This document shows positions 1-6,174 of a stretch of DNA of 7,070 nt, in pieces; the stretch's first letter is position 1, and every line of letters starts with the position of its first letter. The notes under the pieces were generated by a model. The model had not been told where the DNA came from, did no database searches, and was given only the letters and a program-made list of their open reading frames with translations. The translations under genes were made by a program, and so were the position numbers. Source of the stretch: Sedimenticola sp. (GTDB lineage Bacteria > Pseudomonadota > Gammaproteobacteria > Chromatiales > Chromatiaceae); the NCBI GenBank assembly GCA_027023915.1, contig JALVUB010000178.1, forward strand, positions 1 to 7,070, read 5' to 3'.

Positions 1-1
1 T

Positions 2-514
2 CTTGGCATCGTTAAGGCCTACACCACCAGGGTGGGGGCCGGGCCTTTTCCCACCGAACTGTTTGACGACGACGGCCCCGGCAACCACATGGGCGTCAAG
101 GGGCACGAATTCGGCGCCACCACCGGTCGCAAGCGCCGCTGCGGCTGGCTCGACGTGGTGGCCCTGCGGCGCTCACTGGCCATCAACAGCGTTTCCGGTA
201 TCTGCATCACCAAGCTGGACGTGCTCGACGGCCTGGAGACCCTGAAGATCTGCGTCGCCTACGAGTTCGAGGGTGAACGCATCGAAGAACCGCCGGCCGG
301 CGCCGACAACTTCGAAAAATGCAAGCCGGTCTACATCGAGCTGCCCGGCTGGAAGGAGACCACCCGCCAGGCCGCTTCTTTCGACCAACTGCCCGCGGCG
401 GCCCAGGCCTATTTGCGCAAGATTGAAGAGCTGTGCGAAACCCCCATCCATATCGTCTCCACCGGCCCAGACCGCAACGAAACCCTGGTGCTGGAGCATC
501 CCTTCGGCGCCTGA
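2..514 (+). CDS. purA: Adenylosuccinate synthetase, C-terminal part (5' end outside window)
   Basis: PurA is the cytoplasmic enzyme that joins IMP and aspartate using GTP to give adenylosuccinate, the first committed step from IMP to AMP. The 170 visible codons correspond to the last ~40% of a protein usually about 430 residues long. The visible part begins LGIVKAYTTRVGAGPFPTEL and carries the family hallmarks in order: the substrate loop FGATTGRKRRCGWLD (visible residues 37-51), the guanine-recognition TKLDVLDG segment, the MPGW-like LPGW, and the terminal STGPDRNETL nucleotide-contacting motif before the end PFGA. No residue expected in this part is missing and the frame is intact to TGA at 512-514. 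The gene points at the minus-strand amidase gene and is followed by a strong intrinsic terminator at 630-673, so it is probably the last gene of its transcript. Its start, promoter and upstream partners cannot be seen. Confidence 0.97.
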   Translation, partial: LGIVKAYTTRVGAGPFPTELFDDDGPGNHMGVKGHEFGATTGRKRRCGWLDVVALRRSLAINSVSGICITKLDVLDGLETLKICVAYEFEGERIEEPPAGADNFEKCKPVYIELPGWKETTRQAASFDQLPAAAQAYLRKIEELCETPIHIVSTGPDRNETLVLEHPFGA

Positions 515-573
515 TCTTTCTCCGAGCTGCTGAAGTGACCCCCTCCAAGCCTGCACAGGTTGTAGGGGATCTC

Positions 574-600
574 GAAAAATTGCCGTCCTGGTAATTTTTC
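574..600. other. AT-rich hairpin downstream of purA
   Basis: Positions 574-584 (GAAAAATTGCC) pair with 590-600 (GGTAATTTTTC) around a 5-nt loop GTCCT, giving an 11-bp stem with one G-U pair. No T-tract follows the stem, although the 3' arm itself contains five T's. It could pause polymerase, protect the purA 3' end or belong to a dispersed intergenic repeat. The structure is directly visible; its role is unknown. Confidence 0.6.
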
Positions 601-601
601 T

Positions 602-662
602 CAACCCAAGCCGCGTTTGCGGCGCGGCGAGCGCTGATAAAGCCATGGAAGGCTTTTATCAG
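602..662. repeat. Imperfect direct repeat flanking the amidase gene, copy 1
   Basis: Positions 611-662 align without gaps to 1815-1866 with 42 of 52 bases identical. The shared blocks are an exact 19-mer at the left (611-629) and an exact 12-mer GGCTTTTATCAG at the right (651-662), 21 nt apart in both copies. A shared CAACCC lies just upstream (602-607), three bases further away in this copy. The 19-mer region forms its own small hairpin, GCCGCG (610-615) with CGCGGC (623-628). This copy also contains most of the purA terminator stem. It is either a dispersed intergenic repeat or a duplicated terminator region. Confidence 0.75.
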
Positions 663-673
663 CGCTTTCTTTT
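630..673 (+). terminator. Rho-independent terminator of purA
   Basis: The left arm AGCGCTGATAAAGCC (630-644) pairs with the right arm GGCTTTTATCAGCGCT (651-666), leaving one bulged base and a 6-nt ATGGAA loop. The run TTCTTTT (667-673) follows on the plus strand, so the orientation serves purA. No T-run follows the stem on the minus strand, so it is not an obvious terminator for the converging amidase gene. Confidence 0.85.
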
Positions 674-691
674 ACATGGTGTGACGAGTTT

Positions 692-1744
692 TTATGGTTT
701 GGCGTACTGAATAGGATCGCTGTTCTTGAATTGTTTGGTAACGTTGCCGCTCAGGTTTGCGTTGTCGACGTCCAGCATCTGCACCGGGGCGTTTTGGGAA
801 AAGTCTAGCGTCTTCATCTTCACCCAAACCACGTTTGGCGACACGGTGGATTCGTAGAAGGAGATCAGGTTGGTCTGATCGTGGATGATGCGCCAGAGAG
901 TTTTGGAGATGTTGGGTTTGTTGGGGTCGGGGTCGCCGAACGGGGAAGAGGCGTTGCGCAGCACGGAGAGCACGGCGGCCACGGCTTCCCGGTAGTTTTT
1001 CGCCTTGGGCAGCATTTTGTTGTAGTACTTGGCGCGCACGAAACGGTCGGCGGAGCGTCGGGTTCCGGGGAGGAAGGTATTGCCGCCGATTTCTTCCCAA
1101 TATTCATACAGCGCCAGTTGTTTTTCAAAGATGGGGGAGTTGGTCATCACGTCGTAATCCCTGGAGTGGTGGATTACGGTTTTTCCGTGAAGGAACTCGA
1201 TGATGGCCGAGTCGCCGGTGGCGTCGGAGATGGAGATGTGCAGGGTGGAAGGCTTGTCAATTTTGGGAATGGGCACGGGCACGATTTGCACCTCGTCTTT
1301 GGACAAGGCGTCCACCGCTTCTTTTACCGTGGCGAAGTTGTCCAGCAGGTATTGAACATAGACCGAGGTGGTCAGGCCGAATTTGCTGGCGTCTCGTTTC
1401 GGGTATTCGGTCTCGGCGAGATAGAGCAGATTCGCCACCAGGCCTTTTTCATTCATTCCGTCGGTGGCGGCGCTCTGGCCCATGGTGGTTTGAACGAGCA
1501 CCAGAGAGCCGTATTTGGAAGTCCACTTGGCGGGGTTGGTTTTGGTCAGGCCGCTTCTTTGCATGCCGCGCGGGAATTTCCAGAAGGTGCTTGGGTAGCG
1601 CACATACCAGTCCATGTTGCGTCCCGTAACCACCAGATTCTTTTCCTTGAAGACGTGCAGCACCCGGGTGCAGGCGTCGGCAACGGGCTGAAGCAGGAAG
1701 AAGGCGGCGAGGGTGCTCAGAAAAGCGTATTTCAGTGATTTCAT
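692..1744 (-). CDS. Exported choloylglycine hydrolase / penicillin V acylase-type Ntn amidase
   Basis: This 350-residue protein belongs to the choloylglycine hydrolase family of N-terminal nucleophile hydrolases, which cleave linear amide bonds (conjugated bile salts, penicillin V and, in some Gram-negative members, acyl-homoserine lactones). A signal peptide (MKSLKYAF, hydrophobic core 7-18, then VADA) ends directly before Cys25, so cleavage by signal peptidase would expose Cys as the catalytic nucleophile in the periplasm. Other expected residues are present: Arg42 and Asp45 in GRNMDW, Asn202 in VMTNSP and Arg234 in ADRFVRA. The ATG at 1744-1742 is preceded by AAGGAGA (1760-1754) at 9-nt spacing, which settles the start. 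It is monocistronic, convergent with purA, divergent from rnm, and seems lower in GC (28/60 and 32/60 in two sampled stretches against 41/60 within trpS). The true substrate cannot be read from sequence; a quorum-signal or penicillin-like amide is as plausible as bile salts. Confidence 0.92.
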   Translation of the reverse strand: MKSLKYAFLSTLAAFFLLQPVADACTRVLHVFKEKNLVVTGRNMDWYVRYPSTFWKFPRGMQRSGLTKTNPAKWTSKYGSLVLVQTTMGQSAATDGMNEKGLVANLLYLAETEYPKRDASKFGLTTSVYVQYLLDNFATVKEAVDALSKDEVQIVPVPIPKIDKPSTLHISISDATGDSAIIEFLHGKTVIHHSRDYDVMTNSPIFEKQLALYEYWEEIGGNTFLPGTRRSADRFVRAKYYNKMLPKAKNYREAVAAVLSVLRNASSPFGDPDPNKPNISKTLWRIIHDQTNLISFYESTVSPNVVWVKMKTLDFSQNAPVQMLDVDNANLSGNVTKQFKNSDPIQYAKP

Positions 1745-1810
1745 ATTGCTGATTCTCCTTGTCTTTCCGACACAAAAGCATGGATTGTCGTGGAAGATGG
1801 CAGCAAGCCC

Positions 1811-1866
1811 CAACCCGCGTTTGCGGCGCGGCGGGCTTCGACAACGCCACAGGGGGCTTTTATCAG
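1811..1866. repeat. Imperfect direct repeat flanking the amidase gene, copy 2
   Basis: This is the second copy of the element at 602-662, in the same orientation and about 1,204 bp away, between the amidase start and the rnm promoter. The exact 19-mer lies at 1815-1833 and the 12-mer GGCTTTTATCAG at 1855-1866. The 21-nt middle matches copy 1 at only 11 positions, and the terminator stem is lost because the left arm has diverged. A compound hairpin survives: AAGCCC (1805-1810) with GGGCTT (1833-1838), enclosing CCGCG/CGCGG. Confidence 0.75.
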
Positions 1867-1892
1867 AGTTTGTCAAAGGTGTCGAGGCGGGG

Positions 1893-1901
1893 TGGTAGAA
1901 T
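1893..1901 (+). promoter_or_regulatory. Extended -10 promoter of rnm, probable leaderless start
   Basis: TGGTAGAAT matches an extended -10 element (TGnTAnaaT form, core TAGAAT at 1896-1901). The rnm ATG begins at 1910, eight bases downstream, which is where transcription would be expected to start. A TTGTCA at 1870-1875 resembles a -35 but sits 20 nt from the -10, longer than optimal. No Shine-Dalgarno lies before the ATG. Confidence 0.6.
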
Positions 1902-1909
1902 GGCGCGTC

Positions 1910-2782
1910 ATGTCGCTTGAATATGACTTCCACAGCCACTCCACCGCTTCGGACGGCACGTTGACGCCGGCCGGGCTGGTGATGCGGGCCCGTGCGGCCG
2001 GGGTGGAGATACTGGCGCTCACCGATCACGATACCGTCGCCGGAGTGGCCCAGGCGCGGGAAGCCGCGATGAAATGCGGTTTGATGCTGATCCCCGGGGT
2101 GGAGATCTCCGTGACCTGGCAGGGACAGACGGTCCATATCGTGGGCTTGAATATGGACCCCCGTAATCCGGTGTTGTTGAAAGGGTTGGACCGTCTGCTG
2201 GAATACCGCGCCTGGCGCGCCGGAGAGATCGCCCGGCGATTGGAGAAGGCGGGCATTCCCGGTGCTCTGGAGGGGGCGGGCGCGCTGGCCAGCGGGGAGC
2301 TGGTGGGCCGCACCCATTTTGCCCGTTTTCTGGTGGAAAAGGGCCATGCGCGGGATATGCGGGAGGTGTTCCGCAAGTTTCTGGTACGGGGAAAGCCGGG
2401 CCATGTGCAGGGGGAATGGGCGACGCTGGAGGAGGCCCTGGGGTGGATTCACGGCGCGGGTGGCCTTGCCGTGGTGGCGCATCCGGCCCGCTACCGCATG
2501 ACCCGCGCCAAATTGCGCCGCCTGTTGGGAGAGTTTCGGGAGCTTGGCGGCGAAGGGCTGGAGGTGGTTTCGGGCAGCCACAGCAAGGATGATTGTTTCA
2601 CCATGGCCCGCCATGCGCGGGATTTCGGCCTGGCCGCCTCCGCGGGCTCGGATTATCACGGGCCGGAGAATCCCTGGATCGAGCTGGGACGTCTGCCAGC
2701 TCTGCCACATGGTTGTGATCCGCTAATAAATTACATTTCAAAACAATACGATGGCGCAGTTTTTTCAAGTTCATCCCGATAA
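1910..2782 (+). CDS. rnm: PHP-domain 5'-3' exoribonuclease / nucleotide phosphatase, RNase AM (YciV) family
   Basis: The 290-residue protein has the complete metal-binding set of the PHP phosphoesterase fold: His8 and His10 with Asp15 (FHSHSTASDG), Asp39-His40 (LTDHDT), Glu65 (GVEIS), His76, His191 (VVAHPARY), His224 (GSHSKDD) and Asp248/His250 (GSDYHGP). The E. coli relative RNase AM (YciV) trims 5' ends of rRNA precursors and degrades short RNAs; another relative dephosphorylates 3',5'-bisphosphate nucleotides. The start MSLEYDFHSHS is chosen because it places the HxH motif at the usual N-terminal position and follows a good -10. The gene is followed by yciO, as in E. coli. The last ~19 residues after GCDP (268-271), running through LINYISK to the end, do not look like the family and overlap yciO by 32 nt; an out-of-frame TAATAA sits at 2724-2729. 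The choice between exonuclease and phosphatase as the main activity is inference. Confidence 0.9.
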   Translation: MSLEYDFHSHSTASDGTLTPAGLVMRARAAGVEILALTDHDTVAGVAQAREAAMKCGLMLIPGVEISVTWQGQTVHIVGLNMDPRNPVLLKGLDRLLEYRAWRAGEIARRLEKAGIPGALEGAGALASGELVGRTHFARFLVEKGHARDMREVFRKFLVRGKPGHVQGEWATLEEALGWIHGAGGLAVVAHPARYRMTRAKLRRLLGEFRELGGEGLEVVSGSHSKDDCFTMARHARDFGLAASAGSDYHGPENPWIELGRLPALPHGCDPLINYISKQYDGAVFSSSSR

Positions 2783-3371
2783 TCCGCAGCCCCGTTTGAT
2801 CCGTCAGGCGGTGGAGATCCTGCGAGGGGGCGGGGTGATTGTCTATCCCACGGATTCCAGCTATGCCATCGGCTGTCAGGTGGGGCGGAAGGAGGCCCTG
2901 GACCGCATACGCCAGATCCGTCGTCTGGATCAAAAGCATAATTTCACACTGGTCTGCCGCGATCTGTCGGAAGTTTCCCAGTACACCAAGATCGACAATA
3001 CCCAATATCGGCTTATCAAGCGGCTGACGCCCGGTCCCTACACTTTTATCCTCCGCGCAACCAAGCAGGTGCCCAGGCGGCTGCTTCACCCCAAGCGAAA
3101 GACCATCGGCATCCGCATTCCCGACAACGCCGTTGCCCTGGCGCTGGCTGATGAGCTGGATGAGCCGGTGCTCAGCAGCACCCTGATTCTGCCGGACGAC
3201 GAGATGCCGCTGTCCGATCCGTGGGAGATCAAGGAGGTGCTGGAGCATCAGGTGGATCTCATAATAGACGGTGGATATTGCGGCTTCGAGCCCACAACCG
3301 TGGTGGTGCTGGAGGAGGACGAGCCGGTTATCGCCCGCAAGGGCAAGGGGGACATCGGCTTGTTTGAATAG
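2751..3371 (+). CDS. yciO: YciO, TsaC/Sua5-family protein (L-threonylcarbamoyladenylate synthase-like)
   Basis: The 206-residue protein covers one YrdC/Sua5-type domain and closely follows E. coli YciO from its first residues (MAQFFQVHPDNPQ) to the end. Visible motifs are VYPTDSSYAIGC (31-42), KHNFTLVCRDLSE (62-74), TPGPYTFIL (93-101), PRRLLHPKRKTIGIRIPDN (108-126), SSTL (142-145) and EPTTVVVLE (180-188). TsaC/Sua5 enzymes make threonylcarbamoyl-AMP from threonine, bicarbonate and ATP for t6A tRNA modification. The YciO branch is distinct and is not considered a simple substitute for TsaC, so the precise reaction here is uncertain. The start at ATG 2751 is supported by N-terminal similarity. 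It lies inside the 3' end of rnm, in an AT-rich patch (2724-2749), without a visible Shine-Dalgarno, which suggests translational coupling to rnm or a separate weak promoter. Confidence 0.93.
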   Translation: MAQFFQVHPDNPQPRLIRQAVEILRGGGVIVYPTDSSYAIGCQVGRKEALDRIRQIRRLDQKHNFTLVCRDLSEVSQYTKIDNTQYRLIKRLTPGPYTFILRATKQVPRRLLHPKRKTIGIRIPDNAVALALADELDEPVLSSTLILPDDEMPLSDPWEIKEVLEHQVDLIIDGGYCGFEPTTVVVLEEDEPVIARKGKGDIGLFE

Positions 3372-3404
3372 CCGGCGGTGGGCGCGGCAGCGGATCTCCT
3401 ACGG

Positions 3405-3410
3405 TATAAT
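3405..3410 (+). promoter_or_regulatory. -10 box of the M50 protease gene, probable leaderless start
   Basis: A perfect TATAAT lies in the 45-nt gap between yciO and the next gene, followed by only CCGCCG before the ATG at 3417. Transcription would therefore begin at or next to the start codon. There is no Shine-Dalgarno, and no convincing -35 is seen 16-18 nt upstream in GCGGCAGCGG-type sequence. Confidence 0.55.
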
Positions 3411-3416
3411 CCGCCG

Positions 3417-4091
3417 ATGCAAGAACTCAATCTGATTCAGCAGTTGGCGGTGTTTATTCTGCCGCTGATTTTCGCCATCACCGTTCATGAAGCCGCTCAC
3501 GGCTGGGTGGCCGACAAGCTGGGCGACCACACCGCGCGGATGCGGGGGCGCATCACACTCAATCCCATTCCTCATATAGACTTGGTGGGCACCATCATTC
3601 TGCCTTTGGCCATGTATGCCTTGAGCGCGGTTTCAGGCGGGGGAGGGATATTGTTCGGCTGGGCCAAGCCGGTGCCGATAGACCCGCGCAATTTTCACCA
3701 CTACCGGCGGGATATGGCGCTCACCGCCGTGGCGGGCCCGGCTTCCAATTTTTTGATGATGCTGTTTTGGGCGCTGATGACGCGCATGAGTCAGGTGCTG
3801 GGGCCTGGCCTGATGTGGGTGGCGGCGCCTCTGGCCTACATGGGGCTGGCGGGGATTCTCATCAATGCGCTGCTGATGGTGCTCAATCTGGTTCCGATAC
3901 TGCCGCTGGACGGCGGGCGGGTTTTGGCCTCCCTGCTGCCGCCCAGGCTGGCGGGGCCCTTTTTGCGCCTGGAGCCCTGGGGCCTGTTCATTCTCATTGC
4001 CTTGCTGGCCACCGGCCTGCTGGGGGTGATTCTGTGGCCGGTCATGGACCTGGTGCAGTCATTCGCCTATGTGGTGGCGGGCATAAGATGA
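3417..4091 (+). CDS. Site-2 protease-like membrane metalloprotease (peptidase M50 family)
   Basis: This 224-residue polytopic inner-membrane protein has the zinc-protease signature of M50 peptidases: HEAAH (24-28) in the first membrane segment and the third-ligand motif NLVPILPLDGGR (157-168, Asp165) in a later one. Hydrophobic segments lie roughly at 10-32, 55-73, 101-122, 134-160 and 188-212. Other family marks are LNPIPHIDLVGT (48-59), FGWAKPVPID (80-89) and the AGPASN loop (106-111). It is a compact type without a PDZ domain, unlike RseP, so an envelope-stress role should not be assumed; the substrate is unknown. The start at 3417 is preferred over an upstream in-frame ATG at 3378 because it follows a TATAAT box and avoids 13 non-conserved residues. 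It sits between yciO and trpS, 23 nt before trpS. Confidence 0.9.
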   Translation: MQELNLIQQLAVFILPLIFAITVHEAAHGWVADKLGDHTARMRGRITLNPIPHIDLVGTIILPLAMYALSAVSGGGGILFGWAKPVPIDPRNFHHYRRDMALTAVAGPASNFLMMLFWALMTRMSQVLGPGLMWVAAPLAYMGLAGILINALLMVLNLVPILPLDGGRVLASLLPPRLAGPFLRLEPWGLFILIALLATGLLGVILWPVMDLVQSFAYVVAGIR

Positions 4092-4114
4092 AACCAAGGT
4101 AACAAGGGAGACTC

Positions 4115-5332
4115 ATGGAAAACCTGGCAACACAACACGCCCGGGTGCTCTCGGGCATGCGTCCCACGGGGCGGTTGCATCTGGGGCACTATCACGGCGT
4201 GCTCAAGAACTGGGTGGAGCTTCAGCACCAGTACCAGTGCTTCTTTTTCGTGGCGGACTGGCATGCGCTGACCACCCACTACGACGACCCGTCCATCATT
4301 CCGCCCAGCGTTCACGACATGGTCATCGACTGGCTGGCCGCTGGGGTCAACCCCGGTGAGGCCACGCTCTTCATTCAGTCGCGGGTGCCGGAGCACGCCG
4401 AGCTGCACCTGTTGCTTTCCATGATTACTCCCCTGGGGTGGCTGGAGCGGGTGCCCAGCTACAAGGATCAACAGGAGAAACTCAAGGGCAAGGATCTGGC
4501 CACCTACGGCTTTCTCGGCTATCCGCTGTTGCAGTCAGCAGATATTCTTATCTACCGCGCGGGGCTGGTGCCGGTGGGGGAGGATCAGGTGGCCCATGTG
4601 GAGCTGACCCGCGAGGTCGCCCGCCGCTTCAACCATCTGTATGGCCGCGAGACCGGGTTCGAGGAGAAGGCCGAGGCGGCGATGAAAAAGATGGGCAAGA
4701 AAAACGCCCGTCTTTACGCCAACTACCGCAAGGCGTGGCAGGAGCAGGGCGATGAAGAGGCCCTGGCGGCGGCGCGCGCACTGCTCGAATCCCAGCAGAA
4801 CATCTCCCTGGCCGACCGTGACCGCCTGTTCGGTTATCTGGAAGGGGGTGGCAAGATGATCCTGCCCGAGCCCCAGGCGCTGCTCACCAAGGCGTCGAAG
4901 ATGCCGGGCCTGGACGGCCAGAAGATGTCCAAATCCTACGGCAACACCATTCCCCTCAACGCCGATCCGAAGACCGTGGAGCGGCAGTTGCGCACCATGC
5001 CCACCGATCCGGCGCGGGTGAGGCGCACCGATCCCGGTGATCCGGAAAAGTGCCCGGTATGGCAGTTCCATCAGGTCTATTCGGATGAGGGGGTGCAGCA
5101 GTGGGCGCGGGAGGGATGCCGCAGTGCCGGCATCGGCTGTATCGAATGCAAGCAGCCCGTCATCGACGCGGTGCTGGCGGAACTCAAGCCCATCCAGGCG
5201 CGCGCGGCGGAATATGAGAAGGACCCGGATCTTGTGCGCAACATCATCAACGAAGGGTGCGAGAGGGCCCGCGAGGAGGCGCGCGCCACCATGGACGAGG
5301 TGCGGCACGTCATGTCGCTGGCGTATCGATGA
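4115..5332 (+). CDS. trpS: Tryptophanyl-tRNA synthetase, long form with internal insertion
   Basis: TrpS charges tRNA-Trp with tryptophan in the cytoplasm. The class I signatures are clear: TGRLHLGHY (18-26, HIGH motif) and KMSKS (270-274), with the family segments LLQSADILIYRAGLVPVGED between them. At 405 residues it is about 70 longer than E. coli TrpS (334), and KMSKS is displaced by a similar amount. The extra material is a charged, helix-prone stretch at about residues 184-246 (EEKAEAAMKKMGKK through to GYLEGGG), immediately before the EPQALLTKASKMPGLDG lead-in to KMSKS. The C-terminal anticodon-recognition helices are complete. AAGGGAG (4104-4110) lies 4 nt before the ATG, a strong ribosome binding site that fixes the start. 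Its stop overlaps the scpA start as ATGA, implying translational coupling. Confidence 0.97.
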   Translation: MENLATQHARVLSGMRPTGRLHLGHYHGVLKNWVELQHQYQCFFFVADWHALTTHYDDPSIIPPSVHDMVIDWLAAGVNPGEATLFIQSRVPEHAELHLLLSMITPLGWLERVPSYKDQQEKLKGKDLATYGFLGYPLLQSADILIYRAGLVPVGEDQVAHVELTREVARRFNHLYGRETGFEEKAEAAMKKMGKKNARLYANYRKAWQEQGDEEALAAARALLESQQNISLADRDRLFGYLEGGGKMILPEPQALLTKASKMPGLDGQKMSKSYGNTIPLNADPKTVERQLRTMPTDPARVRRTDPGDPEKCPVWQFHQVYSDEGVQQWAREGCRSAGIGCIECKQPVIDAVLAELKPIQARAAEYEKDPDLVRNIINEGCERAREEARATMDEVRHVMSLAYR

Positions 5333-6174
5333 GCGAAGCGGCGGCGAAGCCGGCCGCGGAAGAGGCGGTCGCGCCCCGGCAGCAGGAGATGCCCTTTGCC
5401 ATCGTGGAGGGCGAGCCACGCTACGAGCTGCCCAAGGATCTCTACATACCGCCGGACGCCCTGGAGGTGTTTCTGGATGCCTTCGAGGGCCCCCTGGATC
5501 TGCTGCTCTACCTTATCCGCCGTCAGAACCTCGACATTCTCGACATTCCCCTGGTGGAGATCACCAACCAGTACATGGAGTACATCGAGATGATGCGCGA
5601 GCTGCGGCTGGAGCTGGCCGCGGAATATCTGGTGATGGCCGCCATGCTGGCGGAGATCAAGTCGCGCATGCTGCTCCCCCGGCCCCAGGAGGAGGAAGAG
5701 GAGGGCGAGGACCCACGCGCCGAGCTGGTGCGTCGGTTGCAGGAGTACGAGCGCTTCAAACAGGCGGCGGAGGATCTGCACGGGCTGCCACAGATGGGAC
5801 GGGATGTTTTTCCGGTGGTGGTGGAGGTGCCCGACCGCAAGGTGACGCGCAAGCCGCCGGATGTTGATCTGCGCGAGCTGTTGCTTGCACTGCACGAAGT
5901 GCTGAAGCGGGCCGACATGTACAGCCGTCACCATGTCACCCAGGAGCCGCTTTCCCTGCGCGAGCGCATGAGCCGGGTGTTGGAGCGGGTCCGCGCCGAC
6001 CGTTTCAGTGATTTTCACGAATTTTTCGACATTGGCGAAGGACGCGAGGGGGTGGTGGTCACCTTCATGGCGATCCTGGAGCTGCTCAAGCAGCGGCTCA
6101 TCGAGATGGTGCAGGCCGAGACCTTCGGGCCCATCCACCTGAAGGCGGCGGGAGGAGGCGATGAATCCCAGTGA
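5329..6174 (+). CDS. scpA: Segregation and condensation protein A (condensin kleisin subunit)
   Basis: ScpA is the kleisin that bridges Smc heads and recruits ScpB, compacting and separating replicated chromosomes. The 281-residue protein opens with a poorly conserved Ala/Glu/Pro-rich tail (1-45) and then the hallmark FEGPLDLLLYLI (52-63) and QNLDILDIPLVEIT (66-79). The EYLVMAAMLAEIKSRMLLP helix (99-117), which contacts the Smc neck, follows. A linker rich in Glu (EEEEEGED, 121-128) precedes the C-terminal winged-helix region (~200-272), ending ETFGPIHL. The start ATG overlaps the trpS stop (ATGA, 5329-5332), giving MSEAAAK; longer upstream starts in this frame would run inside trpS. The stop overlaps scpB by 14 nt. 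Its presence suggests an Smc-type condensin encoded elsewhere in the genome. Confidence 0.95.
   Translation: MSEAAAKPAAEEAVAPRQQEMPFAIVEGEPRYELPKDLYIPPDALEVFLDAFEGPLDLLLYLIRRQNLDILDIPLVEITNQYMEYIEMMRELRLELAAEYLVMAAMLAEIKSRMLLPRPQEEEEEGEDPRAELVRRLQEYERFKQAAEDLHGLPQMGRDVFPVVVEVPDRKVTRKPPDVDLRELLLALHEVLKRADMYSRHHVTQEPLSLRERMSRVLERVRADRFSDFHEFFDIGEGREGVVVTFMAILELLKQRLIEMVQAETFGPIHLKAAGGGDESQ

Noticed and set aside
515..691. Search for a tRNA gene downstream of purA.
   Set aside because: No cloverleaf, T-loop GTTCRANNC or CCA end is present; the structure there is hairpins only.
881..1738. A 285-codon plus-strand open frame across the amidase gene.
   Set aside because: It is antisense to a gene with complete catalytic motifs, and its Gly/Val/His-rich translation resembles no family.
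1805..1838. A compound hairpin considered as an integron attC site, given the single-gene cassette-like amidase.
   Set aside because: No GTTRRRY/RYYYAAC core pair or typical attC layout is present, and no integrase is in the window.
1871..1876. TTGACA on the minus strand as a -35 for the amidase promoter.
   Set aside because: At 17-18 nt spacing the sequence is CCTGTG or CTGTGG, not a -10. No convincing amidase promoter was found in 1745-1909.
692..2710. A 672-codon open frame on the minus strand that would extend the amidase upstream.
   Set aside because: The extension lies antisense to rnm. The real start at 1744 has a ribosome binding site and a signal peptide, which would be buried in the longer form.
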